Assembly (NCBI RefSeq): GCF_022271435.1
Contig: NZ_JAFIQY010000030.1
Span: forward strand, 1-64,000
Source of the DNA: Streptomyces monomycini
GTDB lineage: Bacteria; Actinomycetota; Actinomycetes; Streptomycetales; Streptomycetaceae
Direction: 5' to 3'
Length of the DNA: 64,000 bases
The position numbers and the translations under genes were made by a program. Below the pieces are notes generated by a model, which saw nothing but the letters and a program-made list of their open reading frames with translations, had not been told where the DNA came from and searched no databases. Shown piece by piece: positions 7,561-21,570 of the stretch (position 1 is the stretch's first letter; the number at the start of each line of letters is the position of its first letter).

Positions 7561-8589
7561 ATGAAGCGTCATCTCATCTCGGCCGCCGACCTCACCCGCG
7601 ACGACGCCGTCCTGATCCTCGACACCGCCGAGGAGATGGCCCGGGTGGCGGACCGGCCGATCAAGAAACTCCCGACCCTGCGCGGACGCACCGTCGTCAA
7701 CCTCTTCTTCGAGGACTCCACGCGCACCCGCATCTCCTTCGAGGCGGCCGCCAAGCGGCTGTCGGCGGACGTCATCAACTTCTCCGCGAAGGGCTCGTCC
7801 GTCTCCAAGGGCGAATCCCTCAAGGACACCGCGCTGACCCTGGAGGCGATGGGCGCGGACGCCGTCGTCATCCGGCACGGCGACTCCGGCGCCCCGCACC
7901 GCCTGGCCACCTCCGACTGGATCGGCGGCTCGGTCGTCAACGCGGGCGACGGTACGCACGAGCACCCCACCCAGGCCCTGCTGGACGCCTTCACCATGCG
8001 CCGGCACCTGACCGACGGCGCGGGCCAGGACCTCTCCGGCCGCCACATCACCATCGTCGGCGACATCCTGCACAGCCGTGTCGCTCGCTCCAACGTCCAC
8101 CTGCTGACCACCCTGGGCGCCGAGGTGACGCTGGTCGCCCCGCCCACGCTGGTGCCGGTCGGCGTCGAGCGGTGGCCGTGCGAGGTCAGCTACGACCTGG
8201 ACGCGGTGCTGACCAAGTCGGACGCGGTGATGATGCTGCGCGTCCAGCGCGAGCGGATGAACGCCGCCTTCTTCCCCACCGAGCGGGAGTACGCCCGGCG
8301 CTACGGCCTGGACGGCGACCGGATGGGCCGGATGCCCGACCACGCGATCGTGATGCACCCCGGCCCGATGAACCGCGGCATGGAGATCACCGCCCAGGTC
8401 GCCGACTCGCCGCGCTGCACCGCCGTCGAGCAGGTGGCCAACGGTGTCAGCATCCGGATGGCCGTTCTGTACCTGCTGCTGGGCGGCAACGAGCCCGCCG
8501 TCACGACCACCGCCCACCCGTCGCCCGCCACCACCCCGGACGGAGGCGCTGCGCGCCGCCCCTCCAGCCGCACTGAGGAGACCAAGTAA
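7561..8589 (+). CDS. pyrB: Aspartate carbamoyltransferase catalytic subunit
   Basis: A 342-residue protein that joins carbamoyl phosphate to aspartate, the second step of pyrimidine synthesis. The carbamoyl-phosphate loop EDSTRTR (51-57) and HPTQ (135-138) are present, as is the MHPGPMNRG block near the C-terminus. The last 25 or so residues (TTTAHPSPATTPDGGAARRP) are a non-conserved tail. ATG at 7561 is supported by ACGGAGAAA upstream; longer frames read through the pyrR-pyrB spacer. No regulatory pyrI-like gene is present. pyrC follows after 2 bp. Confidence 0.96.
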   Translation: MKRHLISAADLTRDDAVLILDTAEEMARVADRPIKKLPTLRGRTVVNLFFEDSTRTRISFEAAAKRLSADVINFSAKGSSVSKGESLKDTALTLEAMGADAVVIRHGDSGAPHRLATSDWIGGSVVNAGDGTHEHPTQALLDAFTMRRHLTDGAGQDLSGRHITIVGDILHSRVARSNVHLLTTLGAEVTLVAPPTLVPVGVERWPCEVSYDLDAVLTKSDAVMMLRVQRERMNAAFFPTEREYARRYGLDGDRMGRMPDHAIVMHPGPMNRGMEITAQVADSPRCTAVEQVANGVSIRMAVLYLLLGGNEPAVTTTAHPSPATTPDGGAARRPSSRTEETK

Positions 8590-8591
8590 TC

Positions 8592-9881
8592 ATGAGCAAG
8601 ACCCTGATCCGTGGGGCGAAGGTCCTGGGCGGCGAGGCGCAGGACGTCCTCATCACGGACGGCGTGATCGCCGCCGTGGGCGACGAACTGGCCGGCACCG
8701 AGGACGCCGCCGTCGTCGAGGCCGCGGGCCGGATCCTGCTGCCCGGCCTGGTCGACCTCCACACCCACCTGCGCGAGCCGGGCCGCGAGGACTCCGAGAC
8801 CGTCCTGACCGGCACCAAGGCCGCCGCCGTCGGCGGCTTCACCGCCGTGCACGCCATGGCCAACACCTTCCCCGTCGCCGACACCGCGGGCGTCGTCGAG
8901 CAGGTCTGGCGGCTGGGCAAGGAGTCCGGCTACTGCGACGTGCAGCCGGTCGGCGCGGTGACCGTGGGCCTGGAGGGCAAGAAGCTCGCCGAGCTGGGCG
9001 CCATGCATGACTCGGCCGCGGGCGTGCGGGTCTTCTCCGACGACGGCAAGTGCGTGGACGACGCGGTGATCATGCGCCGCGCGCTGGAGTACGTGAAGGC
9101 CTTCGACGGCGTGATCGCCCAGCACGCCCAGGAGCCCCGGCTGACCGAGGGCGCCCAGATGAACGAGGGCATCGTCTCCGCCGAGCTGGGCCTGGCCGGC
9201 TGGCCCGCGGTGGCCGAGGAGTCGATCATCGCGCGGGACGTGCTGCTCGCCGCGCACGTCGGTTCGCGGGTGCACATCTGCCACCTGTCCACCGCCGGGT
9301 CCGTCGAGATCGTCCGCTGGGCCAAGTCCAAGGGCTGGAACGTGACCGCCGAGGTCACCCCGCACCACCTGCTGCTCACCGACGAGCTCGTACGGTCCTA
9401 CAACCCCGTCTACAAGGTGAACCCGCCGCTGCGCACCGAGGCCGACGTGCTCGCGCTGCGCGAGGCGCTGGCCGACGGCACCATCGACTGCGTGGCCACC
9501 GACCACGCCCCGCACCCGCACGAGGACAAGGACTGCGAGTGGGGCGCGGCCGCCATGGGCATGGTCGGCCTGGAAACGGCGCTGTCCGTCGTCCAGCACA
9601 CGATGGTCGACACCGGCCTGCTGGACTGGGCCGGCGTCGCGGACCGGATGTCCTTCCGCCCCGCCGAGATCGGCCGTCTCAAGGGCCACGGCCGCCCCGT
9701 CTCGCCTGGCGAGCCCGCCAACCTCACGCTGCTCGATCCGGCATACCGTGGACCCGTGGACCCCGCGGGCTTCGCCTCCCGCAGCCGTAACACGCCCTAC
9801 GAGGGCCGTGAGCTGCCGGGGCGCGTGAGCCACACCTTCCTGCGGGGCCGGGCAACGGTCGTGGACGGGAAACTCGCGTGA
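8592..9881 (+). CDS. pyrC: Dihydroorotase
   Basis: A 429-residue type I (long) zinc amidohydrolase that closes carbamoyl-aspartate to dihydroorotate. The HTH metal motif (His57, His59 in VDLHTHLREPG) and later metal/active-site blocks (FSDDGKCVDD, IAQHAQEPR, HICHLST, VATDHAPH) are all visible, so it should be active without help from PyrB. The stop codon overlaps the GTG of the next gene by 4 bp, showing translational coupling. Confidence 0.96.
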   Translation: MSKTLIRGAKVLGGEAQDVLITDGVIAAVGDELAGTEDAAVVEAAGRILLPGLVDLHTHLREPGREDSETVLTGTKAAAVGGFTAVHAMANTFPVADTAGVVEQVWRLGKESGYCDVQPVGAVTVGLEGKKLAELGAMHDSAAGVRVFSDDGKCVDDAVIMRRALEYVKAFDGVIAQHAQEPRLTEGAQMNEGIVSAELGLAGWPAVAEESIIARDVLLAAHVGSRVHICHLSTAGSVEIVRWAKSKGWNVTAEVTPHHLLLTDELVRSYNPVYKVNPPLRTEADVLALREALADGTIDCVATDHAPHPHEDKDCEWGAAAMGMVGLETALSVVQHTMVDTGLLDWAGVADRMSFRPAEIGRLKGHGRPVSPGEPANLTLLDPAYRGPVDPAGFASRSRNTPYEGRELPGRVSHTFLRGRATVVDGKLA

Positions 9882-10459
9882 CATCTTCAATCATCCAACT
9901 GGCAACCGAGCAGAAGTCCGCCGAGGTCACCGACTGGGCGGCCCGGATCGGCTGGGTCGTCGGACTGCTCCTGTTCGTCGCGCTCCTGTACTGGCTGATG
10001 CGCGAGGGCTGGAAGTGGCGCGGCACCCTCCAGGGCGACCTGCCCGAGCTGCCCACGGCCCCCGAGGACGCCGGGGAGCCGCGGCTGACGATGACCGGCC
10101 GCTACCACGGCTCCACCACCGCCGGACAGTGGCTGGACCGCGTCGTCGCACGCGGCCTGGGCACCCGCAGCCGCGCCGAGCTGACCCTGACGGACGCCGG
10201 CCTGGACGTCGTACGGCCCGGAGCCCAGGACTTCTTCGTCCCGGCCGCCGCGCTGCGCGGCGCCCGCCTGGACAAGGGCATCGCCGGCAAGGTCCTGCCC
10301 GAGGGCGGCCTGCTGGTGATCACCTGGGTCCTCGGCGACCAGGAGCTGGACTCCGGCTTCCGCTCCGACCGGGCCGCCGAGCACTCCGCCTGGGTCGCCG
10401 CTCTGACCGACCTGACCAGCAAGAACATCAAGATCACCGAAACGGAAGGCGCACGATGA
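9878..10459 (+). CDS. Conserved membrane-anchored PH-like domain protein of the pyr operon
   Basis: A 193-residue protein with one clear N-terminal membrane segment (about 22-42, IGWVVGLLLFVALLYWLM) and a soluble C-terminal region of beta-rich character (LTLTDAGLDVVRPGAQDFFVPAAALRGARL) resembling a bacterial PH-like domain. Function unknown. Its start overlaps the pyrC stop and its stop overlaps the carA start, each by 4 bp, so it is embedded in the operon. An equivalent small membrane protein sits between pyrC and carA in mycobacteria, which argues for a real role linked to pyrimidine synthesis or its membrane location; that role is inference. Confidence 0.85.
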   Translation: MTSSIIQLATEQKSAEVTDWAARIGWVVGLLLFVALLYWLMREGWKWRGTLQGDLPELPTAPEDAGEPRLTMTGRYHGSTTAGQWLDRVVARGLGTRSRAELTLTDAGLDVVRPGAQDFFVPAAALRGARLDKGIAGKVLPEGGLLVITWVLGDQELDSGFRSDRAAEHSAWVAALTDLTSKNIKITETEGAR

Positions 10460-11614
10460 CGACCTCCACCAGGGCAGCCGTGAAGGCTCCCGCCATACTC
10501 GTCCTGGAGGACGGCCGCAGCTTCCGCGGCCGCGCCTACGGGGCCGTGGGGGAGACCTACGGCGAGGCGGTGTTCTCCACCGGCATGACCGGCTACCAGG
10601 AGACCCTGACCGACCCCTCGTACCACCGCCAGGTCGTCGTCATGACCGCCCCGCACATCGGCAACACGGGCGTCAACGACGAGGACCCGGAGTCCGCCCG
10701 CATCTGGGTGTCCGGCTTCGTCGTACGCGACCCCGCCCGCACCCCGTCCAACTGGCGCTCGGCCCGCACCCTCGACGACGAACTGGCCGCCCAGGGCGTC
10801 GTCGGCATCAGCGGCATCGACACCCGCGCGCTCACCCGCCATCTGCGCGAGCGCGGCGCGATGCGGGTCGGCATCTTCTCCGGCCCCGGCCTGGACGGCC
10901 CGTCCGGCACCGGTCTCGCCGACGAGGCGGCGCTGCTCGCCAAGGTGCAGGCGGCCCCGCAGATGACGGGCGCCGACCTGTCCGCCGAGGTGGCCACCAA
11001 GGAGGCGTACGTCGTGCCCGCGCAGGGCACCAAGCGCTTCACCGTCGCCGCGGTCGACCTGGGCATCAAGGGCATGACCCCGTACCGGATGGCCGAGCGC
11101 GGCATCGAGGTGCACGTGCTGCCCGCCACCGCCACCGCCGAGGACGTGTACGCCGTCAACCCCGACGGTGTGTTCTTCTCCAACGGCCCGGGCGACCCGT
11201 CCACCGCCGACCACCCGGTCTCCGTCATGCGGGCGGTCCTGGAGCGCGGCACGCCGCTGTTCGGCATCTGCTTCGGCAACCAGATCCTCGGCCGCGCGCT
11301 GGGCTTCGGCACGTACAAGCTGAAGTACGGGCACCGCGGCATCAACCAGCCGGTGCAGGACCGTACGACCGGCAAGGTCGAGGTCACCGCGCACAACCAC
11401 GGCTTCGCCGTCGACGCGCCGCTCGACCAGGTCTCCGAGACCCCCTACGGCCGCGCCGAGGTCTCCCACGTCTGCCTCAACGACAACGTGGTGGAGGGGC
11501 TCCAGCTCCTCGACCGGCCGGCCTTCAGCGTCCAGTACCATCCCGAGGCCGCCGCGGGCCCGCACGACGCGGCCTACCTGTTCGACCGCTTCGTCCAGCT
11601 CATGGAGGGCCAGC

Positions 11615-11622
<8 letters not shown>
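10456..11622 (+). CDS. carA: Carbamoyl-phosphate synthase small (glutaminase) subunit
   Basis: A 388-residue class I glutamine amidotransferase that supplies ammonia to CarB. The nucleophile Cys272 lies in FGICFGNQILG, and the catalytic His region is VQYHPEA with Glu two residues on. ATG at 10456 overlaps the preceding TGA and has GGAAGG upstream. carB starts 8 bp before its end, so both subunits are translated together. It serves pyrimidine and arginine synthesis. Confidence 0.97.
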
Positions 11623-14926
<3,304 letters not shown>

Positions 14927-14936
14927 GGCCACCGGA

Positions 14937-14966
14937 GGGGGACACCGGCCGCGGTGTCCCCCTCTT
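14937..14966 (+). terminator. Terminator after carB
   Basis: Perfect 13-bp arms 14937-14949 and 14954-14966 (GAGGGGGACACCG and complement) around a 4-nt loop, 10 bp past the stop. It separates pyrR-carB from pyrD-pyrF. Confidence 0.9.
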
Positions 14967-14985
14967 CATGAGCCCCGCCCTCTGG

Positions 14986-15092
14986 ACCGCTCATGAGTTC
15001 GTCCCCTCGGACGGTCGATGAGCCCGTCCCGTCCCGGACCGCTCACGAGCCCCGTCCACTCCGGACGACCACTCCTGAGCCCGTCTCCTCCG
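14986..15092. repeat. Degenerate 25-27 bp repeats upstream of pyrD
   Basis: Four imperfect units beginning GGAC(C/G) at 14986, 15011, 15038 and 15065 share GGAC, a (C/G)GAGC or TGAG block and a (C/T)CGTCC end. They fill the carB-pyrD gap, where the pyrD promoter must lie. Confidence 0.6.
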
Positions 15093-15125
15093 ACCTCCTC
15101 GACCCGCGGAAGGCCCCGCCCGCTC

Positions 15126-16231
<1,106 letters not shown>

Positions 16232-16235
<4 letters not shown>

Positions 16236-17110
16236 GCTCCGTACCCTTCGGTGTCCGTCTGCGGGCCGCCATGGACGCACGCGGCCCGCTCTGCGTCGGC
16301 ATCGACCCGCACGCCTCCCTGCTGGCCGACTGGGGCCTGAGCGACGACGTGGCGGGCCTGGCGGCCTTCTCGCGGACCGTCGTCGAGGCGCTGGCCGACC
16401 GCGTCGCCGTCCTCAAGCCGCAGTCCGCCTTCTTCGAGCGCTTCGGCTCGCGCGGCATCGTCGTCCTGGAGGAGACCGTCGCGGCGGCCCGGCAGGCCGG
16501 TGCCCTCGTGCTGATGGACGCCAAGCGCGGTGACATCGGTTCCACCATGGCCGCGTACGCCGCCACCTACCTGGATCCGGCCTCCCCGCTGTTCTCGGAC
16601 GCGGTCACGGTCAGCCCGTACCTGGGCTACGGGTCGCTGCGCCCGGCCGTCGAGCTGGCCCGGGAGAACGGCTGCGGCCTGTTCGCCCTCGCGCTGACCT
16701 CGAACCCCGAGGGGCAGGAGGTCCAGCACGCCGTACGGGCCGACGGCCGTACCGTCGCCGCGACCGTACTGGGCCACCTGAAGGCGGAGAACGCCGACGC
16801 CGCCGGCCGGGGGGAGCTGGGCTCCTACGGGGCCGTCGTCGGCGCCACGCTCGGCGACCTGTCCTCGTACGACCTGGCGACCGGCGGGCCGCTGCTCGCG
16901 CCCGGCATCGGCGCGCAGGGCGCTACTCCGGCGGACCTCCCGCGGGTCTTCGGGGAGGCGGTCCGCAATGTCGTGCCGAGCGTCAGCCGGGGGGTGCTGC
17001 GGCACGGTCCGGACGTCGCGGCACTTCGCGCGGCCGCCCTCGGATGCGCCGACGAAGTGCGCGCAGCGGTCGACGAGGTGCGTACAGCGGTCGAACGGCA
17101 GGGACTTTAG
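16232..17110 (+). CDS. pyrF: Orotidine-5'-phosphate decarboxylase (long, actinobacterial type)
   Basis: A 292-residue TIM-barrel enzyme making UMP, the last de novo step. The catalytic block LMDAKRGDIGSTM carries the Asp-x-Lys-x-x-Asp charges; VGIDPHASLL marks the start of the barrel and VVGAT, LLAPGIGAQGATP the phosphate-binding strands. GTG start overlaps the pyrD TGA. No pyrE gene is in this window, so orotate phosphoribosyltransferase must be encoded elsewhere. A strong terminator follows. Confidence 0.95.
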
Positions 17111-17119
17111 TCCCGATAT

Positions 17120-17151
17120 GTCCTGGTCAGCAGAGTCTGACCAGGACTTTT
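17120..17151 (+). terminator. Rho-independent terminator after pyrF
   Basis: Perfect 11-bp arms GTCCTGGTCAG (17120-17130) and complement (17137-17147), 6-nt loop, then TTTT. Confidence 0.95.
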
Positions 17152-17302
17152 CGTCTGTTCTCGCTGACTCCGAGCGCCTTGGCCGCTAGTCTCCGACGAG
17201 AGCAGTGCACGTAAGCGCGTTGCTCGTTGCTCCGCAGATGCGGGGCGACTAGGTTCCACACCGGTCCTTATCCGACAGTTCGACATCCGAGGTGACGTAG
17301 GC

Positions 17303-17626
17303 GTGGCTCTTCCGCCCCTTACCCCTGAACAGCGCGCAGCCGCGCTCGAGAAGGCCGCCGCGGCTCGCCGGGAGCGCGCCGAGGTCAAGAATCGGCTCAA
17401 AAACTCCGGCGCTTCCCTCCATGACGTCATCAAGCAGGGCCAGGAGAACGACGTCATCGGCAAGATGAAGGTCTCCGCCCTCCTGGAGTCCATGCCCGGC
17501 GTGGGCAAGGTCCGCGCCAAGCAGATCATGGAGCGGCTCGGCATTTCCGAGAGCCGCCGGGTCCGCGGTCTGGGCACCAACCAGATCGCTGCCCTGGAGC
17601 GGGAATTCGGCAGCAAGGCCAGCTGA
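17303..17626 (+). CDS. sihf: Streptomyces integration host factor (sIHF / MihF family)
   Basis: A 107-residue nucleoid protein specific to actinobacteria. The long N-terminal basic helix (EQRAAALEKAAAARRERAEVKNRL) and the helix-two-turn-helix core MPGVGKVRAKQIMERLGI match the family. It binds DNA without strong sequence preference, bends it and affects topology, sporulation and secondary metabolism in Streptomyces. Start GTG at 17303. It lies between the pyrF terminator and gmk (38 bp), with which it may be co-transcribed. Confidence 0.95.
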   Translation: MALPPLTPEQRAAALEKAAAARRERAEVKNRLKNSGASLHDVIKQGQENDVIGKMKVSALLESMPGVGKVRAKQIMERLGISESRRVRGLGTNQIAALEREFGSKAS

Positions 17627-17664
17627 GTTTTCTGGCACCGCCGGGGAACTGGAATAATCGCCGC

Positions 17665-18258
17665 ATGGCTGCAACACCCCGGGGCTCATCCCCCGCATCC
17701 CCGGACTCCCGTCCGCGGCTGACCGTGCTCTCCGGCCCCTCCGGGGTCGGGAAGAGCACGGTCGTCGCCCATATGCGCAAGGTCCACCCCGAGGTCTGGC
17801 TCTCGGTGTCGGCCACCACCCGCAAGCCGCGCCCCGGGGAGCGGCACGGCGTCCAGTACTTCTTCGTGGACGACGAGGAATTCGACAAGCTCGTCGCCAA
17901 CGGCGAACTGCTGGAGTGGGCCGAATTCGCGGGCAACCGCTACGGCACGCCGCGCAAGGCCGTCCAGGACCGCCTGGAGGCCGGCGAGCCCGTCCTGCTG
18001 GAGATCGACCTCCAGGGCGCGCGGCAGGTCCGCGAGTCCATGACGGAGGCCCAGCTGGTCTTCCTGGCTCCGCCGAGCTGGGAGGAGCTGGTCCGCCGGC
18101 TCACCGGCCGGGGCACGGAGGCGCCCGAGGTCATCGAGCGCCGCCTGACGGCCGCCAAGGTCGAGCTCGCGGCCGAGACCGAGTTCGACGTCACCCTGGT
18201 CAACACCTCCGTCGAGGCCGTCAGCCGCGAGCTGCTAGCCTTGATGAAGGTTCTTTGA
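17665..18258 (+). CDS. gmk: Guanylate kinase
   Basis: A 197-residue P-loop kinase phosphorylating GMP to GDP. Walker A is LSGPSGVGKSTVV (about 16-28); the GMP-binding stretch TTRKPRPGERHGVQYFFV and the EIDLQGARQVRE strand follow in the usual order. It sits in the conserved sIHF-gmk-rpoZ set. Confidence 0.97.
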   Translation: MAATPRGSSPASPDSRPRLTVLSGPSGVGKSTVVAHMRKVHPEVWLSVSATTRKPRPGERHGVQYFFVDDEEFDKLVANGELLEWAEFAGNRYGTPRKAVQDRLEAGEPVLLEIDLQGARQVRESMTEAQLVFLAPPSWEELVRRLTGRGTEAPEVIERRLTAAKVELAAETEFDVTLVNTSVEAVSRELLALMKVL

Positions 18259-18297
18259 TCTTTACACCGGTTTTCACCCCCCTTCGGAAGGCAGAGA

Positions 18298-18570
18298 GTG
18301 TCCTCTTCCATCACCGCGCCCGAGGGCATCATCAACCCGCCGATTGATGAGCTTCTCGAGGCAACCGACTCGAAGTACAGCCTCGTGATCTACGCCGCCA
18401 AGCGCGCCCGTCAGATCAACGCGTACTACTCGCAGCTCGGCGAGGGCCTGCTGGAGTACGTCGGCCCGCTGGTCGACACCCACGTCCACGAGAAGCCCCT
18501 GTCCATCGCGCTCCGTGAGATCAACGCGGGCCTGCTGACCTCCGAGGCCGTCGAGGGCCCGGCTCAGTGA
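18298..18570 (+). CDS. rpoZ: RNA polymerase omega subunit
   Basis: A 90-residue omega subunit with the conserved IINPPIDELLE and YAAKRARQINAYY segments; it stabilises beta' in the polymerase. GTG start with GGAAGGCAGAGA just upstream. The gmk-rpoZ neighbourhood is conserved across bacteria. An exceptionally strong hairpin follows. Confidence 0.96.
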   Translation: MSSSITAPEGIINPPIDELLEATDSKYSLVIYAAKRARQINAYYSQLGEGLLEYVGPLVDTHVHEKPLSIALREINAGLLTSEAVEGPAQ

Positions 18571-18622
18571 GCAGTACGGCGTCGAGCGGTACGGCGTCCT
18601 GAGGATTCCGCCCCGATGCCTT

Positions 18623-18661
18623 CACCAAGGGCCCGGCAGCGCCGCTGCCGGGCCCTTGGTG
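18623..18661 (+). terminator. Terminator after rpoZ (perfect 18-bp stem)
   Basis: Arms 18623-18640 and 18644-18661 are exact reverse complements (CACCAAGGGCCCGGCAGC) with a 3-nt loop. No T-run follows. Confidence 0.93.
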
Positions 18662-18733
18662 TGTCATGGGAGAGATGACCAACCGGGTCCGCACCCCACG
18701 GGGACGGAACCCACGGCGTGGGGAGAGAACGCG

Positions 18734-20038
18734 ATGGACAAGCCGACACAGCCGCGGCCGGAGCCGCAGCAGCCGGCCGCCGGGGCAGCGGGCGGAACTG
18801 GCGCGGTGGAGGGGAACGGCCCGGACCGCCGCCCCAAGGTGGTCCTGGGTGTCAGCGGCGGCATCGCCGCCTACAAGGCGTGCGAGCTGCTGCGCCGGCT
18901 CACCGAGTCCGGGCACGACGTCCGGGTCGTGCCGACCGCGGCCTCCCTGCACTTCGTCGGCGAGGCCACCTGGTCCGCGCTCTCCGGCAACCCGGCCTCC
19001 ACCGAGGTGTGGGAATCCGTCCACGAGGTCCCGCACGTACGCATCGGCCAGTCCGCCGACCTGGTCGTGGTGGCCCCCTGTACGGCCGACATGCTGGCCA
19101 AGGCCGCCCACGGCCTGGCCGACGACCTGCTCACCAACACTCTCCTCACCGCGCGCTGTCCGGTGATCTTCGCCCCGGCGATGCACACGGAGATGTGGGA
19201 GCACCCGGCCACCCAGGAGAACGTCGCCACGCTGCGCCGCCGCGGCGCGGTCGTCATCGAGCCCGCCGTCGGCCGTCTGACCGGCGTGGACACCGGCAAG
19301 GGCCGCTTCCCGGACCCCGCCGAGATCTTCGAGACGTGCCGCCGCGTCCTGGCCCGCGGCCCGCGGGGGCTGGAGCGCGACCTCTCGGGCCGGCACGTCG
19401 TCGTCAGCGCCGGCGGCACCCGTGAGCCCCTGGACCCGGTCCGCTTCCTGGGCAATCGTTCCTCCGGCAAGCAGGGGTACGCGCTCGCCCGTACCGCCGT
19501 GGCCCGCGGCGCCCGCGTCACCCTCGTCGCCGGCAACAGCGAGCTGCCCGACCCGGCCGGGGTGGACGTCGTGCACATCGGTACGGCCGTCCAGCTCCGC
19601 GAGGCCGTGCTGAAGGCCGCGGCGGACGCCGACGCGGTGGTCATGGCGGCCGCCGTGGCCGACTTCCGCCCCGCCGCGTACGCCACCGGCAAGATCAAGA
19701 AGCAGGACGGCCAGGAGCCCGAGCCGGTGGCCCTCGTCCGCAATCCGGACATTCTCGCTGAGATCTCCGCGGACCGCCCGCGTCCCGGCCAGGTGGTCGT
19801 CGGCTTCGCCGCCGAGACCGACGACGTCCTCGCCAACGGCCGGGCCAAACTCACCCGAAAGGGGTGCGACCTGCTGGTCGTCAACGAGGTCGGCGACCAC
19901 AAGGCGTTCGGATCGGCCGCGAACGAAGCGGTGATCCTGGCCGCCGACGGCGCCGAGACCCCCGTACCGTACGGCCCGAAGGAAGCCCTCTCGGACCGGA
20001 TCTGGGACCTCGTGGCCCCCCGCCTGACCGCCTCGTAG
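18734..20038 (+). CDS. coaBC: Bifunctional phosphopantothenoylcysteine decarboxylase / phosphopantothenate-cysteine ligase
   Basis: A 434-residue fusion for two steps of coenzyme A synthesis. The N-terminal CoaC flavoprotein half (about 35-215) shows VVLGVSGGIAAYKA, HEVPHVRIGQSADL with the active-site His, and FAPAMHTEMW. The C-terminal CoaB half has VVSAGGTREPLDPVR and NRSSGKQG. Residues 1-33 are a variable Pro/Gln/Gly-rich tail. ATG 18734 has GGGAGAGA upstream. It lies between rpoZ and metK as in many actinobacteria. Confidence 0.96.
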   Translation: MDKPTQPRPEPQQPAAGAAGGTGAVEGNGPDRRPKVVLGVSGGIAAYKACELLRRLTESGHDVRVVPTAASLHFVGEATWSALSGNPASTEVWESVHEVPHVRIGQSADLVVVAPCTADMLAKAAHGLADDLLTNTLLTARCPVIFAPAMHTEMWEHPATQENVATLRRRGAVVIEPAVGRLTGVDTGKGRFPDPAEIFETCRRVLARGPRGLERDLSGRHVVVSAGGTREPLDPVRFLGNRSSGKQGYALARTAVARGARVTLVAGNSELPDPAGVDVVHIGTAVQLREAVLKAAADADAVVMAAAVADFRPAAYATGKIKKQDGQEPEPVALVRNPDILAEISADRPRPGQVVVGFAAETDDVLANGRAKLTRKGCDLLVVNEVGDHKAFGSAANEAVILAADGAETPVPYGPKEALSDRIWDLVAPRLTAS

Positions 20039-20269
20039 CCCCCTCCTTCCCCGCCTTTTCCGTGATCGGAGCCCCTCTTCCGGGCCGCTGTCGGAACAAG
20101 ATCTTCCTCTTTCCGGCAAGGTGTCCCAGGTCACGGTGGGTCCAGAAATCGAGACTACGTGCCCGAACGCGGCTCATGACCGATAAACTGGCCCCGGATC
20201 GCGCCGAGCGCAGCTCTCGGCCTTTCCACCAATGATCAGCCAGCAGCCGCTGCAACCCCAGGGAGCGAT

Positions 20270-21493
<1,224 letters not shown>

Positions 21494-21526
21494 GGCTCCG
21501 ACAGATTTCGTACTCGCACAGCGTTG

Positions 21527-21555
21527 AAGGCCCGCCCCCGCTGGGGCGGGCCTTT
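21527..21555. terminator. Bidirectional terminator between metK and the TIR-locus operon
   Basis: Arms AAGGCCCGCCCC (21527-21538) and complement (21543-21554) around CGCT. It separates the convergent metK and minus-strand operon. Confidence 0.9.
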
Positions 21556-21570
21556 GGCGTGCGGGTGGGG

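Noticed and set aside
20039..20269. SAM riboswitch before metK
   Set aside because: A GCAACCCC-like string is present, but the SAM-I/SAM-IV core pairings could not be assembled.
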